Shown here: positions 44,703-53,128 of the stretch, in pieces
How positions within the stretch are numbered: the first letter of the stretch is position 1
Layout: every line of letters begins with the position of its first letter
Assembly (NCBI RefSeq): GCF_004307425.1
Contig: NZ_SEWZ01000003.1
Location: 62,001 to 126,000 of the forward strand
Direction of reading: 5' to 3'
Origin: Aquirufa antheringensis
GTDB lineage: Bacteria > Bacteroidota > Bacteroidia > Cytophagales > Spirosomataceae
DNA length: 64,000 nt
The notes under the pieces: generated by a model
What the model saw: the letters and a program-made list of their open reading frames with translations, nothing else
Told to the model about the DNA's origin: nothing
Databases searched by the model: none
Made by a program: the position numbers and the translations under genes

Positions 44703-47138
44703 ATGAAAATCATAAAATCTGCTTTTCCTTTGGTAATCGCCCTGTTTTTAACCTATGCGATGAACCAAAGCTGGGGAACTTTGCCTCCCCTCGGTAAATT
44801 ATTTAGTCCTTTCCACGGCTTTTGGATGAATGCAGAAAGCCCGGAATCAGGTGAACCCACAGAAGAAACCTTGCAAATCGCGGGTTTACATCAACCCGTT
44901 CAAGTCGTGTACGACGAAATGGGTGTGCCGCATGTTTTTGCACAGGATGACCACGATTTGTTTTTAGCGCAAGGGTATTTGACGGCCAAAGACCGTTTAT
45001 GGCAAATGGAATTCCAAACGCATTTCGCAGGTGGTCGCATCTCTGAGATCGTAGGCGAAAAAGGTATCGCATCTGATCAGTTCCAACGGAGAATGGGTTC
45101 AGTTTATGGTGCGGAGAAATCCTATGAAGGAATGAAAGAAGATCCCATGGCTAAAAACGCTTTGGAAGCTTATTCTGCGGGGGTTAATGCCTACATCAAT
45201 TCCTTATCTGATCGTGAATTACCTTTAGAATACAAATTATTAAACTACCGCCCGGAGCCTTGGACGCCTATTAAGAGCGCCTTGTTCTTAAAGAATATGT
45301 CCTTCGTGCTAGCTTCAGGAACCGACGATTTGAAGATGACGAACATCTTGCGCAAATACGGCCGTGAGGTGGCAGAAGACCTTTTCCCTAATTACCCTTT
45401 CCAAGAGAGTCCGATCATTCCCGTAGGATCGCCAGTCGATTTCAAACCGGTACCTATTCCAGCGGGTCCTGCAGACTTTACCGGTTTAGGTAGCTCCATG
45501 ACGACACCAGAAAAAGATCCGAACATCGGTTCGAATAACTGGGCGGTAGCCGGAAATAAAACGGTTTCGGGTTTGCCTATTTTAGCCAATGACCCACACT
45601 TGACTTTGTCATTACCATCGATTTGGTACCAAATGCAATTAGTCGCTCCAGGGGTGAATGTCTATGGTTCAACGATGCCGGGAACACCCAATGTGATCAT
45701 TGGATTTAATAAAAATGTTGCTTGGGGAGTGACAAATGTAGGTTCTGATGTTTTGGACTGGTACCAAGTGAAGTTCAAAGATGCCTCAAAGCAGGAATAT
45801 TGGCACGATGGGAAATGGAAGAAAACCACCATGCGCATCGAAACCTTCAAGATCAAAGGAAAGAAAGAGATGGTAGATACCATCTTCTTTACACACCACG
45901 GACCTGTCGTGTATTTATCCCACGAAAAACCGTTTCGTTCGAACATTCCGGTAGGCCACGCCTTGCGTTGGATCGCCCACGAAAAATCACAAGAACTAAC
46001 GACGTTCTACCAATTGAATCGCGCGAAAAATTACGAGGATTACCAGAAGGCCTTGACCTTCTATTCTGCACCGGCTCAAAACTTCGTGTTTGCTAGTAAT
46101 GAAGGCGATATCGCTTTATGGGTGAACGGTAAGTTCCCGTTGAAGTCGAAACAGCAAGGAAAGTATTTATTAGATGGAACGGATGCGGCGGCTGATTGGC
46201 AAGGATTTATCCCTCAGGCGCACAATCCGCACGTGAAGAATCCGGTTCGAGGTTTCGTGAGTTCGGCGAATCAATTCTCAACAGATCCTTCTTATCCGTA
46301 TTACTTAGGTTGGCAATATGCGCCATCTGAGCGTGGCCGTCGCATTAATGAGCGTTTAGCGGTGATGGAGAAGATTACGATGGATTCTTTACGAGGTCTC
46401 CAAAACGATAATTACAACATCCGTGCCCGCGAGTTATTGCCTTTGCTTTTCGCTCAAGTGAAATCACCTACATCGGCTCAATCAAAAGCTATTGCAGCTT
46501 TAAAATCTTGGAATTTAGTGAATAGTCCAGAGTCTGTGGGAGCCACTATTTTCGAAAACTGGGTCTTGACTTTGCAGTCTTGTCTTTGGGATGATGAATT
46601 CGCAGCAGATGAAAAAGCACCGATGAATCGTCCATCGATGGATCGCACGATTCAATTAATCAAATCGGAGCCTAGTGCGCGCTGGTGGGATGACATTAAG
46701 ACAAAGTCTAAAGAGTCGATGTCTGATATCGTCATGAAGTCATTGCAAGCGAATGTGGACACCTTGGTGAAACAACACGGACCTCAGGGGCCTGAGTGGG
46801 CTTGGTACAAACACAAGCAAACGGGGGTTCGTCACTTGATCCCAGGAATGGATGCTTTATCTCGCTTGAATATCCCGATCGGTGGGGGAGGAACCATCGT
46901 GAATGCGGCTACGACGAAGACGGGGCCTTCTTGGCGTTTAGTGGTGGAGCTTTCGAAGGAGGGGAAACCTAGAGCCTATGGCGTTTACCCGGGTGGTCAA
47001 TCGGGTAATCCGGGAAGTAGTCATTATGATGATTTGATTGATACGTGGGCCAAAGGTGAGCTAAAGCCACTCTTATACCTCGAATCAGCCGATCAAAAAT
47101 CGAATCGTTTACGCAAGAAAATCACTTTATCGAAATAA
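44703..47138 (+). CDS. penicillin acylase family Ntn-hydrolase
   Basis: Large exported or membrane-anchored amidase of 811 residues. The N-terminal hydrophobic stretch is followed by the alpha-chain pattern DEMGVPHVFAQDDHDLFLAQGYLTAKDRLWQ. The new N-terminus of the beta chain would be the Ser of GSNNWAVAGNKT near residue 276, followed by PILANDPHL. Family members hydrolyse beta-lactam side chains, acyl-homoserine lactones or other N-acyl compounds; the substrate cannot be told. A small membrane-protein gene starts 3 bp after the stop. Confidence 0.92.
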   Translation: MKIIKSAFPLVIALFLTYAMNQSWGTLPPLGKLFSPFHGFWMNAESPESGEPTEETLQIAGLHQPVQVVYDEMGVPHVFAQDDHDLFLAQGYLTAKDRLWQMEFQTHFAGGRISEIVGEKGIASDQFQRRMGSVYGAEKSYEGMKEDPMAKNALEAYSAGVNAYINSLSDRELPLEYKLLNYRPEPWTPIKSALFLKNMSFVLASGTDDLKMTNILRKYGREVAEDLFPNYPFQESPIIPVGSPVDFKPVPIPAGPADFTGLGSSMTTPEKDPNIGSNNWAVAGNKTVSGLPILANDPHLTLSLPSIWYQMQLVAPGVNVYGSTMPGTPNVIIGFNKNVAWGVTNVGSDVLDWYQVKFKDASKQEYWHDGKWKKTTMRIETFKIKGKKEMVDTIFFTHHGPVVYLSHEKPFRSNIPVGHALRWIAHEKSQELTTFYQLNRAKNYEDYQKALTFYSAPAQNFVFASNEGDIALWVNGKFPLKSKQQGKYLLDGTDAAADWQGFIPQAHNPHVKNPVRGFVSSANQFSTDPSYPYYLGWQYAPSERGRRINERLAVMEKITMDSLRGLQNDNYNIRARELLPLLFAQVKSPTSAQSKAIAALKSWNLVNSPESVGATIFENWVLTLQSCLWDDEFAADEKAPMNRPSMDRTIQLIKSEPSARWWDDIKTKSKESMSDIVMKSLQANVDTLVKQHGPQGPEWAWYKHKQTGVRHLIPGMDALSRLNIPIGGGGTIVNAATTKTGPSWRLVVELSKEGKPRAYGVYPGGQSGNPGSSHYDDLIDTWAKGELKPLLYLESADQKSNRLRKKITLSK

Positions 47139-47141
47139 GCT

Positions 47142-47483
47142 ATGAGTAAGTTAATCTATAGTATCATTTTAGTCGTTATTGGCGCTTTGGTAGGCATTTA
47201 CCTGCCTTGGTATGCGATGGGCGTGGCTTTTGGGCTGGTGGCTTTCGTATTAAATATGCCCTTGAAATCGAGTTTTTTGACTGGTTTCTTAGCAGGATTC
47301 GTCTTGTGGGTGCTTTCAGCCTTGTGGCTTGATTTACAGCATCCTAGTACGTTACCTAGTCGGATGGCTCAAGTTTTCCCTCTAAAAGGAAATGTGTTCG
47401 CTTTATTTGTTCTGACTGGCGTGCTAGGAGGCTTATTTAGTGGCATTTGGACCTGGGCTGGAGCCAGATTAAGACAGAAATAA
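47142..47483 (+). CDS. small polytopic membrane protein, unknown function
   Basis: Protein of 113 residues with about four membrane helices (~5-25, 28-45, 47-63, 86-108) and no soluble domain. Not recognised. It follows the penicillin acylase-like gene after 3 bp and probably shares its message. Confidence 0.7.
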   Translation: MSKLIYSIILVVIGALVGIYLPWYAMGVAFGLVAFVLNMPLKSSFLTGFLAGFVLWVLSALWLDLQHPSTLPSRMAQVFPLKGNVFALFVLTGVLGGLFSGIWTWAGARLRQK

Positions 47484-47551
47484 TAATTTTTTAGGACAAA
47501 CGATACAGACCTTGTATATTTGCCGTCAATCCAATAAACAAAATTAAACAC

Positions 47552-48148
47552 GTGAAAAATTTACCATACGCTTGGTTGGGCGTTTTAACCATCGCAATTG
47601 CCTTTTTATTTTACCAAAATTCAGGTAGCTCGTCTGCAGGCTTAGGTGCCTCGACAGCTGATGGAAGAAGTATCGTATTCGTAAATTCAGATTCGTTATT
47701 AACGAATTACCAGTTTTACAAAGACGCTCAAAAAGAGTTCGAGAACAAAGGATACCGTTTACAAGTAGACTTAGGTCAAAAAGAGCAATCACTTCAAGCA
47801 GAGTTACAAGCGATTCAACAACGTGCCTCAGCTATGACTCAAGCAGAATTGCAAGCAGCTGATATGACGTTGAAGAAGAAAGGTGCTGAATTGCAGCAAT
47901 ATTCTCAACAAAAGCAAGCGGAGTTAGGACAAGAGCAAGCAAAGAAAAACGAAGAGTTGTATAACAACATTCGTGATTACATCTCGAAGACAAACAAGGC
48001 TAACAAATATGAATTCGTTTTAGGATATTCTAAAGTAGGTGGTGGAATTTTATTCGCTGATCCATCTGTCGATGTTACAAACAAAATCATCGAAGGATTA
48101 AACAAAGAGTACGCTGCTACAAAAGGCGAAAAGAAAGAAGATAAATAA
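47552..48148 (+). CDS. OmpH/Skp family periplasmic chaperone
   Basis: Protein of 198 residues starting at GTG 47552. An N-terminal membrane/signal segment (LGVLTIAIAFLFYQNSG) is followed by IVFVNSDSLLTNYQFYKDA, the usual OmpH/Skp opening, and a long Gln/Glu/Ala-rich coiled coil (~65-140) that forms the tentacles of the trimer, with the C-terminal strand FVLGYSKVGGGILFAD closing the body. Skp holds unfolded outer-membrane proteins during transit. A terminator separates it from smpB. Confidence 0.85.
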   Translation: MKNLPYAWLGVLTIAIAFLFYQNSGSSSAGLGASTADGRSIVFVNSDSLLTNYQFYKDAQKEFENKGYRLQVDLGQKEQSLQAELQAIQQRASAMTQAELQAADMTLKKKGAELQQYSQQKQAELGQEQAKKNEELYNNIRDYISKTNKANKYEFVLGYSKVGGGILFADPSVDVTNKIIEGLNKEYAATKGEKKEDK

Positions 48149-48165
48149 GAGCAATAAGCTATATT

Positions 48166-48200
48166 TAGCCACGCAGTGATTCGCTGTGTGGCTTTTTTTA
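48166..48200 (+). terminator. terminator between skp-like gene and smpB
   Basis: AGCCACGCAG (48167-48176) pairs with CTGTGTGGCT (48184-48193) with one wobble, followed by seven T. Confidence 0.82.
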
Positions 48201-48205
48201 TTCCA

Positions 48206-48667
48206 ATGGCAAAAGAAAAAATCCAAAAGACAGTTGAAATTAAGAACCGTAGGGCTTCCTTTGAATACGCATTCATGGATACCTTCACGGCTGGCTTGGT
48301 ATTGACAGGTACGGAGATTAAATCGATCCGCCAAGGGAAAGCCAATCTGACTGATGCCTACTGCGTATTCTTTCAAGAAGAATTATTTGTTCGCAATATG
48401 CACATTTCGGCCTACGACGAAGGAACCCATTACAATCACGATCCCTTACGTGATCGTAAGTTATTGCTATCTAAGCGTGAGTTAGGGAAACTGCAGAAGG
48501 AATTGAAGAACGTGGGTTTGACGATTATTCCTACCCGTCTTTTTATTTCAGACAAAGGCTATGCTAAGTTAAACATCGCACTCGCGAAGGGAAAGAAGAC
48601 CTTTGATAAACGAGATGACATTAAAGAAAAAGATGTGAAGCGGGATCTGGATCGATCTATGTCTTAA
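48206..48667 (+). CDS. smpB: SsrA-binding protein
   Basis: OB-fold RNA-binding protein of 153 residues that brings tmRNA to stalled ribosomes. Marks are KNRRASFEYAFMDTFTAGLVLTGTEIKSIRQGKANLTDAY at the N-terminus, HDPLRDRKLLLSKRE in the middle and the basic C-terminal tail DIKEKDVKRDLDR. ATG 48206 is used; the frame is open to 48176 but that lies in the terminator. The tmRNA gene (ssrA) was not seen in this window. Convergent with hemJ, stops adjacent. Confidence 0.95.
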   Translation: MAKEKIQKTVEIKNRRASFEYAFMDTFTAGLVLTGTEIKSIRQGKANLTDAYCVFFQEELFVRNMHISAYDEGTHYNHDPLRDRKLLLSKRELGKLQKELKNVGLTIIPTRLFISDKGYAKLNIALAKGKKTFDKRDDIKEKDVKRDLDRSMS

Positions 48668-49210
48668 TTAAGCCTTGTTTCGGATTTTTTTGACGATCGT
48701 AACCGCCGCCATAATCACAATCGCAAAAACCACAAACCCTCCTAATCCATACATCCAGTCTAGTGTATTTTTAGCCACTACTAAGAAAACGACCGCAACT
48801 AATAGAATCGTCGCAATTTCATTATAAAGCCTTAGTTGTGTTCCAGATAGGATGAAATTCCCTTTTCTGAATTGAAGAATCAAATACCGGCAAACAAAAT
48901 GGTAAACCGTGATGGCTACCACGAAGCCTAATTTCAAATGCAACCAGCCTTGAGATCCGAAACTACTCAACCAAGCTACGTAGATTAAAGACAAGCCGGT
49001 GATCCAAGTCAAGAACATGGCCGGAATCATAATCGCATTAAAGAGGATCTTTTCCATCTTTTCGAATTGCTTCGATAAAATACCTTTTTCGGGTTCTCCC
49101 TTTGCTTGTGCTTCCGCGTGGTAGACCAGCAAACGGGGAAGGTAGAATAAGCCAGCAAACCAGCTGACAACGAAGATAATATGGATGGATTTTAAGACCG
49201 TATAGCTCAT
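48668..49210 (-). CDS. hemJ: HemJ-type protoporphyrinogen IX oxidase
   Basis: Membrane protein of 180 residues with about four or five helices. The opening SIHIIFVVSWFAGLFYLPRLLVYHAEA carries the conserved His and the Arg/His typical of HemJ, the haem-dependent oxidase replacing HemG/HemY in many bacteria; HLKLGFVVAITVYH holds another conserved His. It is third in a compact run tag - polyprenol-P-mannose synthase - hemJ, 1 bp after the glycosyltransferase gene. Confidence 0.88.
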   Translation of the reverse strand: MSYTVLKSIHIIFVVSWFAGLFYLPRLLVYHAEAQAKGEPEKGILSKQFEKMEKILFNAIMIPAMFLTWITGLSLIYVAWLSSFGSQGWLHLKLGFVVAITVYHFVCRYLILQFRKGNFILSGTQLRLYNEIATILLVAVVFLVVAKNTLDWMYGLGGFVVFAIVIMAAVTIVKKIRNKA

Positions 49211-49211
49211 G

Positions 49212-49985
49212 TTAGGCTTGGTAACGCTTGAACAAACTATTGACTTTCATTTGGATTACCCCGAAAATCGCTTCTTTAAAAATATTCGCGGACATCTTAC
49301 TCGTCCCTTTCGTGCGATCCGTGAAAATTATGGGTACCTCGACTAGCTTAAAGCCATACTTCCAGGTGGTAAATTTCATTTCGACTTGGAAGGCATAACC
49401 GATAAATTTGATTTGGTCCAAAGGAATAGTTTCTAACGTCTTTCTGCGGTAACAAACAAATCCAGCGGTCGCATCTTGTACATTCATTCCGGTGATAAAG
49501 CGAACATAAAATCCTGCAAAATAGGACATTAGTACACGTCCCATAGGCCAATTGACCACGTTTACGCCATTAATGTAGCGGGATCCGATAGACATATCGC
49601 CATTTCCAGCCTCTTCTTCAGGTAGGTTTTCCTCCTTTAACTCTGCGGGTGTCGCACAGGCTTTGAACAGGCGAATTAAATCATCCGGGTTATGGGAAAA
49701 GTCTGCATCCATCTCAAAGATGAAGTCGTAGCCTTTAGAAAGGGCGATTTTAAAGCCTTCAATGTAGGCGGTACCTAATCCTAATTTGCCTTTTCTCTCG
49801 AGTAGGTGAATACGTCCTTCATTTGCTTGTTGTAGGCGTTTTACTTGTAGCGCAGTGCCGTCAGGAGAACCATCATCCACAATCAAGACATCAAAAACAA
49901 GGTCTAGGCTCAAGACCTTCAAAAGGATGGCTTCGATGTTTTCAATCTCGTTGTAGGTGGGGATAATGACTATCCGTTTGTTCAT
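49212..49985 (-). CDS. polyprenol monophosphomannose synthase (GT2)
   Basis: Cytoplasmic-face GT2 glycosyltransferase of 257 residues similar to dolichol-phosphate mannosyltransferase. It transfers a hexose from a nucleotide sugar to a polyprenyl phosphate. Typical motifs are VIIPTYNEIENIE, the Asp pair VDDGSPDGT near 38, FEMDADFSHNPDD near 90, and YAFQVEMKFTTWKYGFKLVEVPI near 205. An acidic insert (~ELKEENLPEEEAG) lies between the donor and acceptor regions. No extra membrane helices follow. It directly abuts tag (0 bp) and hemJ (1 bp). Confidence 0.9.
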   Translation of the reverse strand: MNKRIVIIPTYNEIENIEAILLKVLSLDLVFDVLIVDDGSPDGTALQVKRLQQANEGRIHLLERKGKLGLGTAYIEGFKIALSKGYDFIFEMDADFSHNPDDLIRLFKACATPAELKEENLPEEEAGNGDMSIGSRYINGVNVVNWPMGRVLMSYFAGFYVRFITGMNVQDATAGFVCYRRKTLETIPLDQIKFIGYAFQVEMKFTTWKYGFKLVEVPIIFTDRTKGTSKMSANIFKEAIFGVIQMKVNSLFKRYQA

Positions 49986-50558
49986 TTAGCTATTATTAGG
50001 ATGGCGAAAGCATTCGGTGGTATGATCGTTCACTAATCCAGCGGCCTGCATCAACGCATAACAAATGGTAGGGCCGACAAATCGGAATCCATTCTTCTTT
50101 AGAGATTTGCTCAAAAGGACAGAAATTTCTGTGCTGGCGGGTAAGTCTCCGTGTTGGGCAAAGTGGTTTAGGATGGGCTCATGGCCCACAAACTCCCAAA
50201 TATATTGGTTAAAGCTACCAAATTTTTCCTGAATTTTAATAAAAGCCAGCGCATTCGTTCGAACGGAACTGATTTTCAGGCGATTTCTGATGATGTGTTC
50301 GTTCTGCATTTGGGCTTCGAGCTGCGCATCTGTCCAGTTTGCTAACAGGTGGTAGTCGAATTGCGCGAAGGCTTCTCTGAAGGCTTCGCGTCGTTTCAAA
50401 ATGGTAATCCAGGAGAGGCCGGCTTGGAAGCCTTCAAGGATGAGGAGCTCAAAAAGTGCTTCATCGCGGTGTTCCGGATTACCCCATTCAAGGTCGTGGT
50501 AGGTTTGGTATAATTCATCTGAACCACACCAGCGGCAGCGTATTTTGTTGTCCATCAT
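49986..50558 (-). CDS. tag: DNA-3-methyladenine glycosylase I
   Basis: Repair glycosylase of 190 residues that removes 3-methyladenine. The N-terminal IRCRWCGSDELYQTYHDLEWG and the C-terminal NDHTTECFRH supply the Cys/His zinc-snap ligands; LEGFQAGLSWITILKRREAFREAF carries the helix-hairpin-helix region and the family's Glu. GFRFVGPTICYALMQAAGLVNDH is diagnostic. Two adjacent ATG codons begin the frame; the first is used. First gene of the tag - GT2 - hemJ run. Confidence 0.95.
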   Translation of the reverse strand: MMDNKIRCRWCGSDELYQTYHDLEWGNPEHRDEALFELLILEGFQAGLSWITILKRREAFREAFAQFDYHLLANWTDAQLEAQMQNEHIIRNRLKISSVRTNALAFIKIQEKFGSFNQYIWEFVGHEPILNHFAQHGDLPASTEISVLLSKSLKKNGFRFVGPTICYALMQAAGLVNDHTTECFRHPNNS

Positions 50559-50613
50559 TTGAGTTTCTTTTTACAAAATAGGAGAATATATTTCGAATCT
50601 TTGGCCCAACAAA

Positions 50614-50642
50614 TTGATAAAATAGAAATTGAACTACCTTTG
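50614..50642 (+). promoter_or_regulatory. promoter of the cobalamin-riboswitch/btuB unit
   Basis: TTG (50614-50616), 18 bases, TAccTTTG (50635-50642), just upstream of the riboswitch. Confidence 0.55.
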
Positions 50643-50648
50643 TGGTAG

Positions 50649-50812
50649 CGAAAGGTTCTGCGCCGCTTCGAACGGCGTTGATTAATAGGGAATTTGGTGA
50701 AAATCCGAAACTGTCCCCGCAACTGTAAATTTTCAAAAAGCTTTTCAATCTAGGGTCACTGGCGTCGCTGGGAAGGCCGAAAAGCAAGGGAAATGAGTCA
50801 GGAGACCTGCCT
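50649..50812 (+). promoter_or_regulatory. cobalamin (AdoCbl) riboswitch
   Basis: Class marks occur in the right order: GGGAATTTGGTGAAAATCC near 50688-50706, then CTGTCCCCGCAACTGTAA (50711-50728), then the B12 box with GAGTCAGGAGACCTGCC (50795-50811). A GC-rich stem CGCCG..CGGCG precedes the core. In this class bound adenosylcobalamin lowers expression. The stretch 50813-50903 joins it to the receptor ATG and holds an imperfect GACCT/AGGTC hairpin that could be the switching element. Confidence 0.93.
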
Positions 50813-50903
50813 TTTACTATTCTTGACCTTGTTTTACGGAGGATGATCCGAGGTCGAGCGTTCGATTACCTTTTTATTTCACAGGCCCAGATGGGCAAAA
50901 AAC

Positions 50904-53033
50904 ATGTTAAACGTATTAATTGTCGCTGGCGCGTTAGCTTCAGTGGGAGTCACTAGTCGGGAGTCGCTAGTCGATAGTCGGGAGTCGCTAGTCGCTAGTC
51001 GGGAGTCAATAGTCGACAGTCGGGAGTCAATAGTCGCTAGTCGGGAGTCAATAGTCGATAGTCGGGAGTCGCTAGTCGCTAGTCGGGAGTCGCTAGTCGA
51101 TAGTCGGGAGTCGCTAGTCGCTAGTCGGGAGGGTTCATCCACCATTCAGGAATCATCCACCATTAACCATTCACCATTCACCATTCAAAAAGATTCTACG
51201 CTCGCAGAGGTCACCATCTCCGCTCCCAAGTACCCAGAAAAACTGGATCGCTCGGGGAAAGTGGTTTCGGTGATTTCGGCCGAAATGATCCAGGCCAATC
51301 AGGGGAAAAGTCTAGGTGAATTACTCCAGCAAAGTGTAGGTGTCGCAGTAGTAGGCGCGCGCAGCGCGCCGGGGACAAACCAGGAGATTTATGTGAGGGG
51401 TGCGAATACGGGCCACGTTCTGTTGTTGATGGACGGATTTCCACTGAATGACCCATCCCATATTTCGTCGGTGATGGATTGGAACTTGATTTCTTTGGCA
51501 AACATCGAACGCATCGAAATCCTGAAAGGAGGCCAATCTACGCTGTATGGATCAGATGCGATGGCGGCTGTCATCAATTTAGTGACAAAGAAAAATGCGA
51601 AAGGATTGAATGTCGTACTTCAAGGTGGCGGCCTGGGGACTCATCAAGAACAAATTTCTTGGTCTACAACTCGAGGGAATAACCAGTTTCAAATACAGGC
51701 CCAAAATTACGCGACGGATGGTTTTTCTTCGGCCAAAATAGCTCAAGGAAAAGCGGAGGCCGATGGATTTAAGCAGCAAAGTTGGGGGTTGAAATGGGGG
51801 CGTGATATGGGAAAATTAGGTAACCTAGATTTCTCCTATTCGTCACAGTTGTATCAAGGGAATGTAGATAATGGTCCCTTTGTCGATGATCGAGATTACA
51901 CTTCGGAGGCCGTAAGTCATTCGTTCAGAGCGCAATACCAGGTGAGTAAATTCACAATTCGTGCCTTTCAAGATCTAATTCATCGGGAGTTTCGTAACGA
52001 TTCTTCGGATGTCGCTGCAAATGCTTGGTCGAAATTTAGTCTTTCGAGTTATGTAGGTTTAAATCAAGGATTGGAAGCTTTTGTGAAGATTCCCGTAATG
52101 GAAAATGCCACTTTGTTAATTGGTTCTGAATATAGACGCCAAAAAACGGAGCAAAGCGATCTTTCCATCAGCGACTATGGTCCTTACGTTTCACCTGATT
52201 TAGCAGAGAAACAAAAGACTCAGCAAATTGTGGGAACTTATGCGACCTGGCAGCAGAGTTGGGGTAAATTTGGTTACGAGGTGGGGGCGCGATGGAATGC
52301 GCAATCGACTTTTGGAAACTATTTTACCTATAATCTGAATCCGTATTGGGCTATTTCGCAGACAGCGAAATTCTTTGGGAATTATTATACGAGTTTTAAA
52401 ACTCCTTCGATTTATCAATTAGCGTCTCCTTATGGCAACTTGGATTTACAACCAGAACAAGGGAAAACGATCGAATTTGGGGCAGAGAAGAAGTTGAAAG
52501 CTTGGAGAATTCGTGCTGTTGCCTTTGAAAATCAAGTCAATCAGGGTATTATTTTTCAGGCGATGGATATCGAGCCTTTTGGCAAATACCAAAATATCTC
52601 CCAGCAGCAAACCCGCGGAATCGAATTCGAGATTAGCTACCAGACTTCGAAATTTCAAGCGGATTTCAATTATACCTATTTGAAAGGGGAGATGATCGAC
52701 CGCGATTCGACTTATTCGTCCTTGATTCGCCGCCCAACGAATGCCTGGAATCTGTATTTGCAGGCAAAGTTGACGAATAAATGGTCGGTGGGAATATCAA
52801 ATCAATTGGTAGGCCAAAGAGCGGATTACTTCTACGACGAGTCCACCTACTCCGTTCAACCGAACCCTATGGCTGCTTATATCTGGACTGATATTTCGGT
52901 TCATTATCAAATCAATACCAAATGGAAGGTTTCAGCCGTGTTAAAAAATGCGCTGAATCAAGAAATAATGGAGATTACGGGGTATAGCGGGCAACCGAGG
53001 AATTTACAGATTTCCCTACTGGGAAATTTGTAA
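50904..53033 (+). CDS. BtuB-like TonB-dependent cobalamin receptor with a heptamer-encoded N-terminus
   Basis: Outer-membrane receptor of 709 residues, taken as a vitamin B12 transporter because a cobalamin riboswitch lies directly upstream. Residues 1-15 look like a short signal peptide (MLNVLIVAGALASVG) without the usual basic start. Residues ~17-76 are eight and a half copies of a 7-residue unit SRES-L/I-V-D/A encoded by the DNA array. A TonB-box-like DSTLAEVTISAPK (97-109), plug (~110-225, RGANTGHVLLLMDGFPL) and barrel follow. Array length sets the frame, so the gene may be phase variable. How well the array-bearing N-terminus is processed is unclear. Confidence 0.85.
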   Translation: MLNVLIVAGALASVGVTSRESLVDSRESLVASRESIVDSRESIVASRESIVDSRESLVASRESLVDSRESLVASREGSSTIQESSTINHSPFTIQKDSTLAEVTISAPKYPEKLDRSGKVVSVISAEMIQANQGKSLGELLQQSVGVAVVGARSAPGTNQEIYVRGANTGHVLLLMDGFPLNDPSHISSVMDWNLISLANIERIEILKGGQSTLYGSDAMAAVINLVTKKNAKGLNVVLQGGGLGTHQEQISWSTTRGNNQFQIQAQNYATDGFSSAKIAQGKAEADGFKQQSWGLKWGRDMGKLGNLDFSYSSQLYQGNVDNGPFVDDRDYTSEAVSHSFRAQYQVSKFTIRAFQDLIHREFRNDSSDVAANAWSKFSLSSYVGLNQGLEAFVKIPVMENATLLIGSEYRRQKTEQSDLSISDYGPYVSPDLAEKQKTQQIVGTYATWQQSWGKFGYEVGARWNAQSTFGNYFTYNLNPYWAISQTAKFFGNYYTSFKTPSIYQLASPYGNLDLQPEQGKTIEFGAEKKLKAWRIRAVAFENQVNQGIIFQAMDIEPFGKYQNISQQQTRGIEFEISYQTSKFQADFNYTYLKGEMIDRDSTYSSLIRRPTNAWNLYLQAKLTNKWSVGISNQLVGQRADYFYDESTYSVQPNPMAAYIWTDISVHYQINTKWKVSAVLKNALNQEIMEITGYSGQPRNLQISLLGNL
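50948..51185 (+). repeat. 34-unit heptamer register inside the B12 receptor gene
   Basis: Twenty-six contiguous AGTCNNN units run from 50948 to 51129. Nine end in GGG, at 50955, 50976 and every 21 bases to 51123, each starting on a codon boundary; the two between end in GCT, GAT, AAT or GAC. The same 7-base register continues through four less regular units and then CACCATT, AACCATT, CACCATT, CACCATT (51158-51185). TCATCCACCATT also repeats with an 18-base period (51135, 51153). Out-of-frame reading meets TAG within the array. Confidence 0.95.
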
Positions 53034-53117
53034 ATTTCAAAGCTCAAATTTCAAAGATCAAAGTTCAGAGTAAGCCTATTTGAACTTTGCTCTTTGGTTT
53101 TTGAAATTTGAGCTTTG
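53032..53117. repeat. facing A-rich heptamer arrays forming an inverted repeat at convergent gene ends
   Basis: On the plus strand five heptamers, AAATTTC, AAAGCTC, AAATTTC, AAAGATC, AAAGTTC, run from 53032 to 53066, starting inside the TAA of the receptor gene. On the minus strand AAAGCTC, AAATTTC, AAAAACC, AAAGAGC, AAAGTTC, AAATAGG run from 53116 to 53075 behind the DUF4833 gene. CAAAGCTCAAATTTCAAA (53038-53055) is therefore perfectly complementary to 53100-53117, and AAAGTTCA (53060-53067) to 53081-53088, giving a long hairpin that may act as a bidirectional terminator. Confidence 0.88.
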
Positions 53118-53128
53118 CTCCGCAAAGC

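Noticed and set aside
50879-51145. Minus-strand frame with a repeated SDSRLAT pattern
   Set aside because: It is the mirror of the heptamer array in the receptor gene, without start context or conservation.
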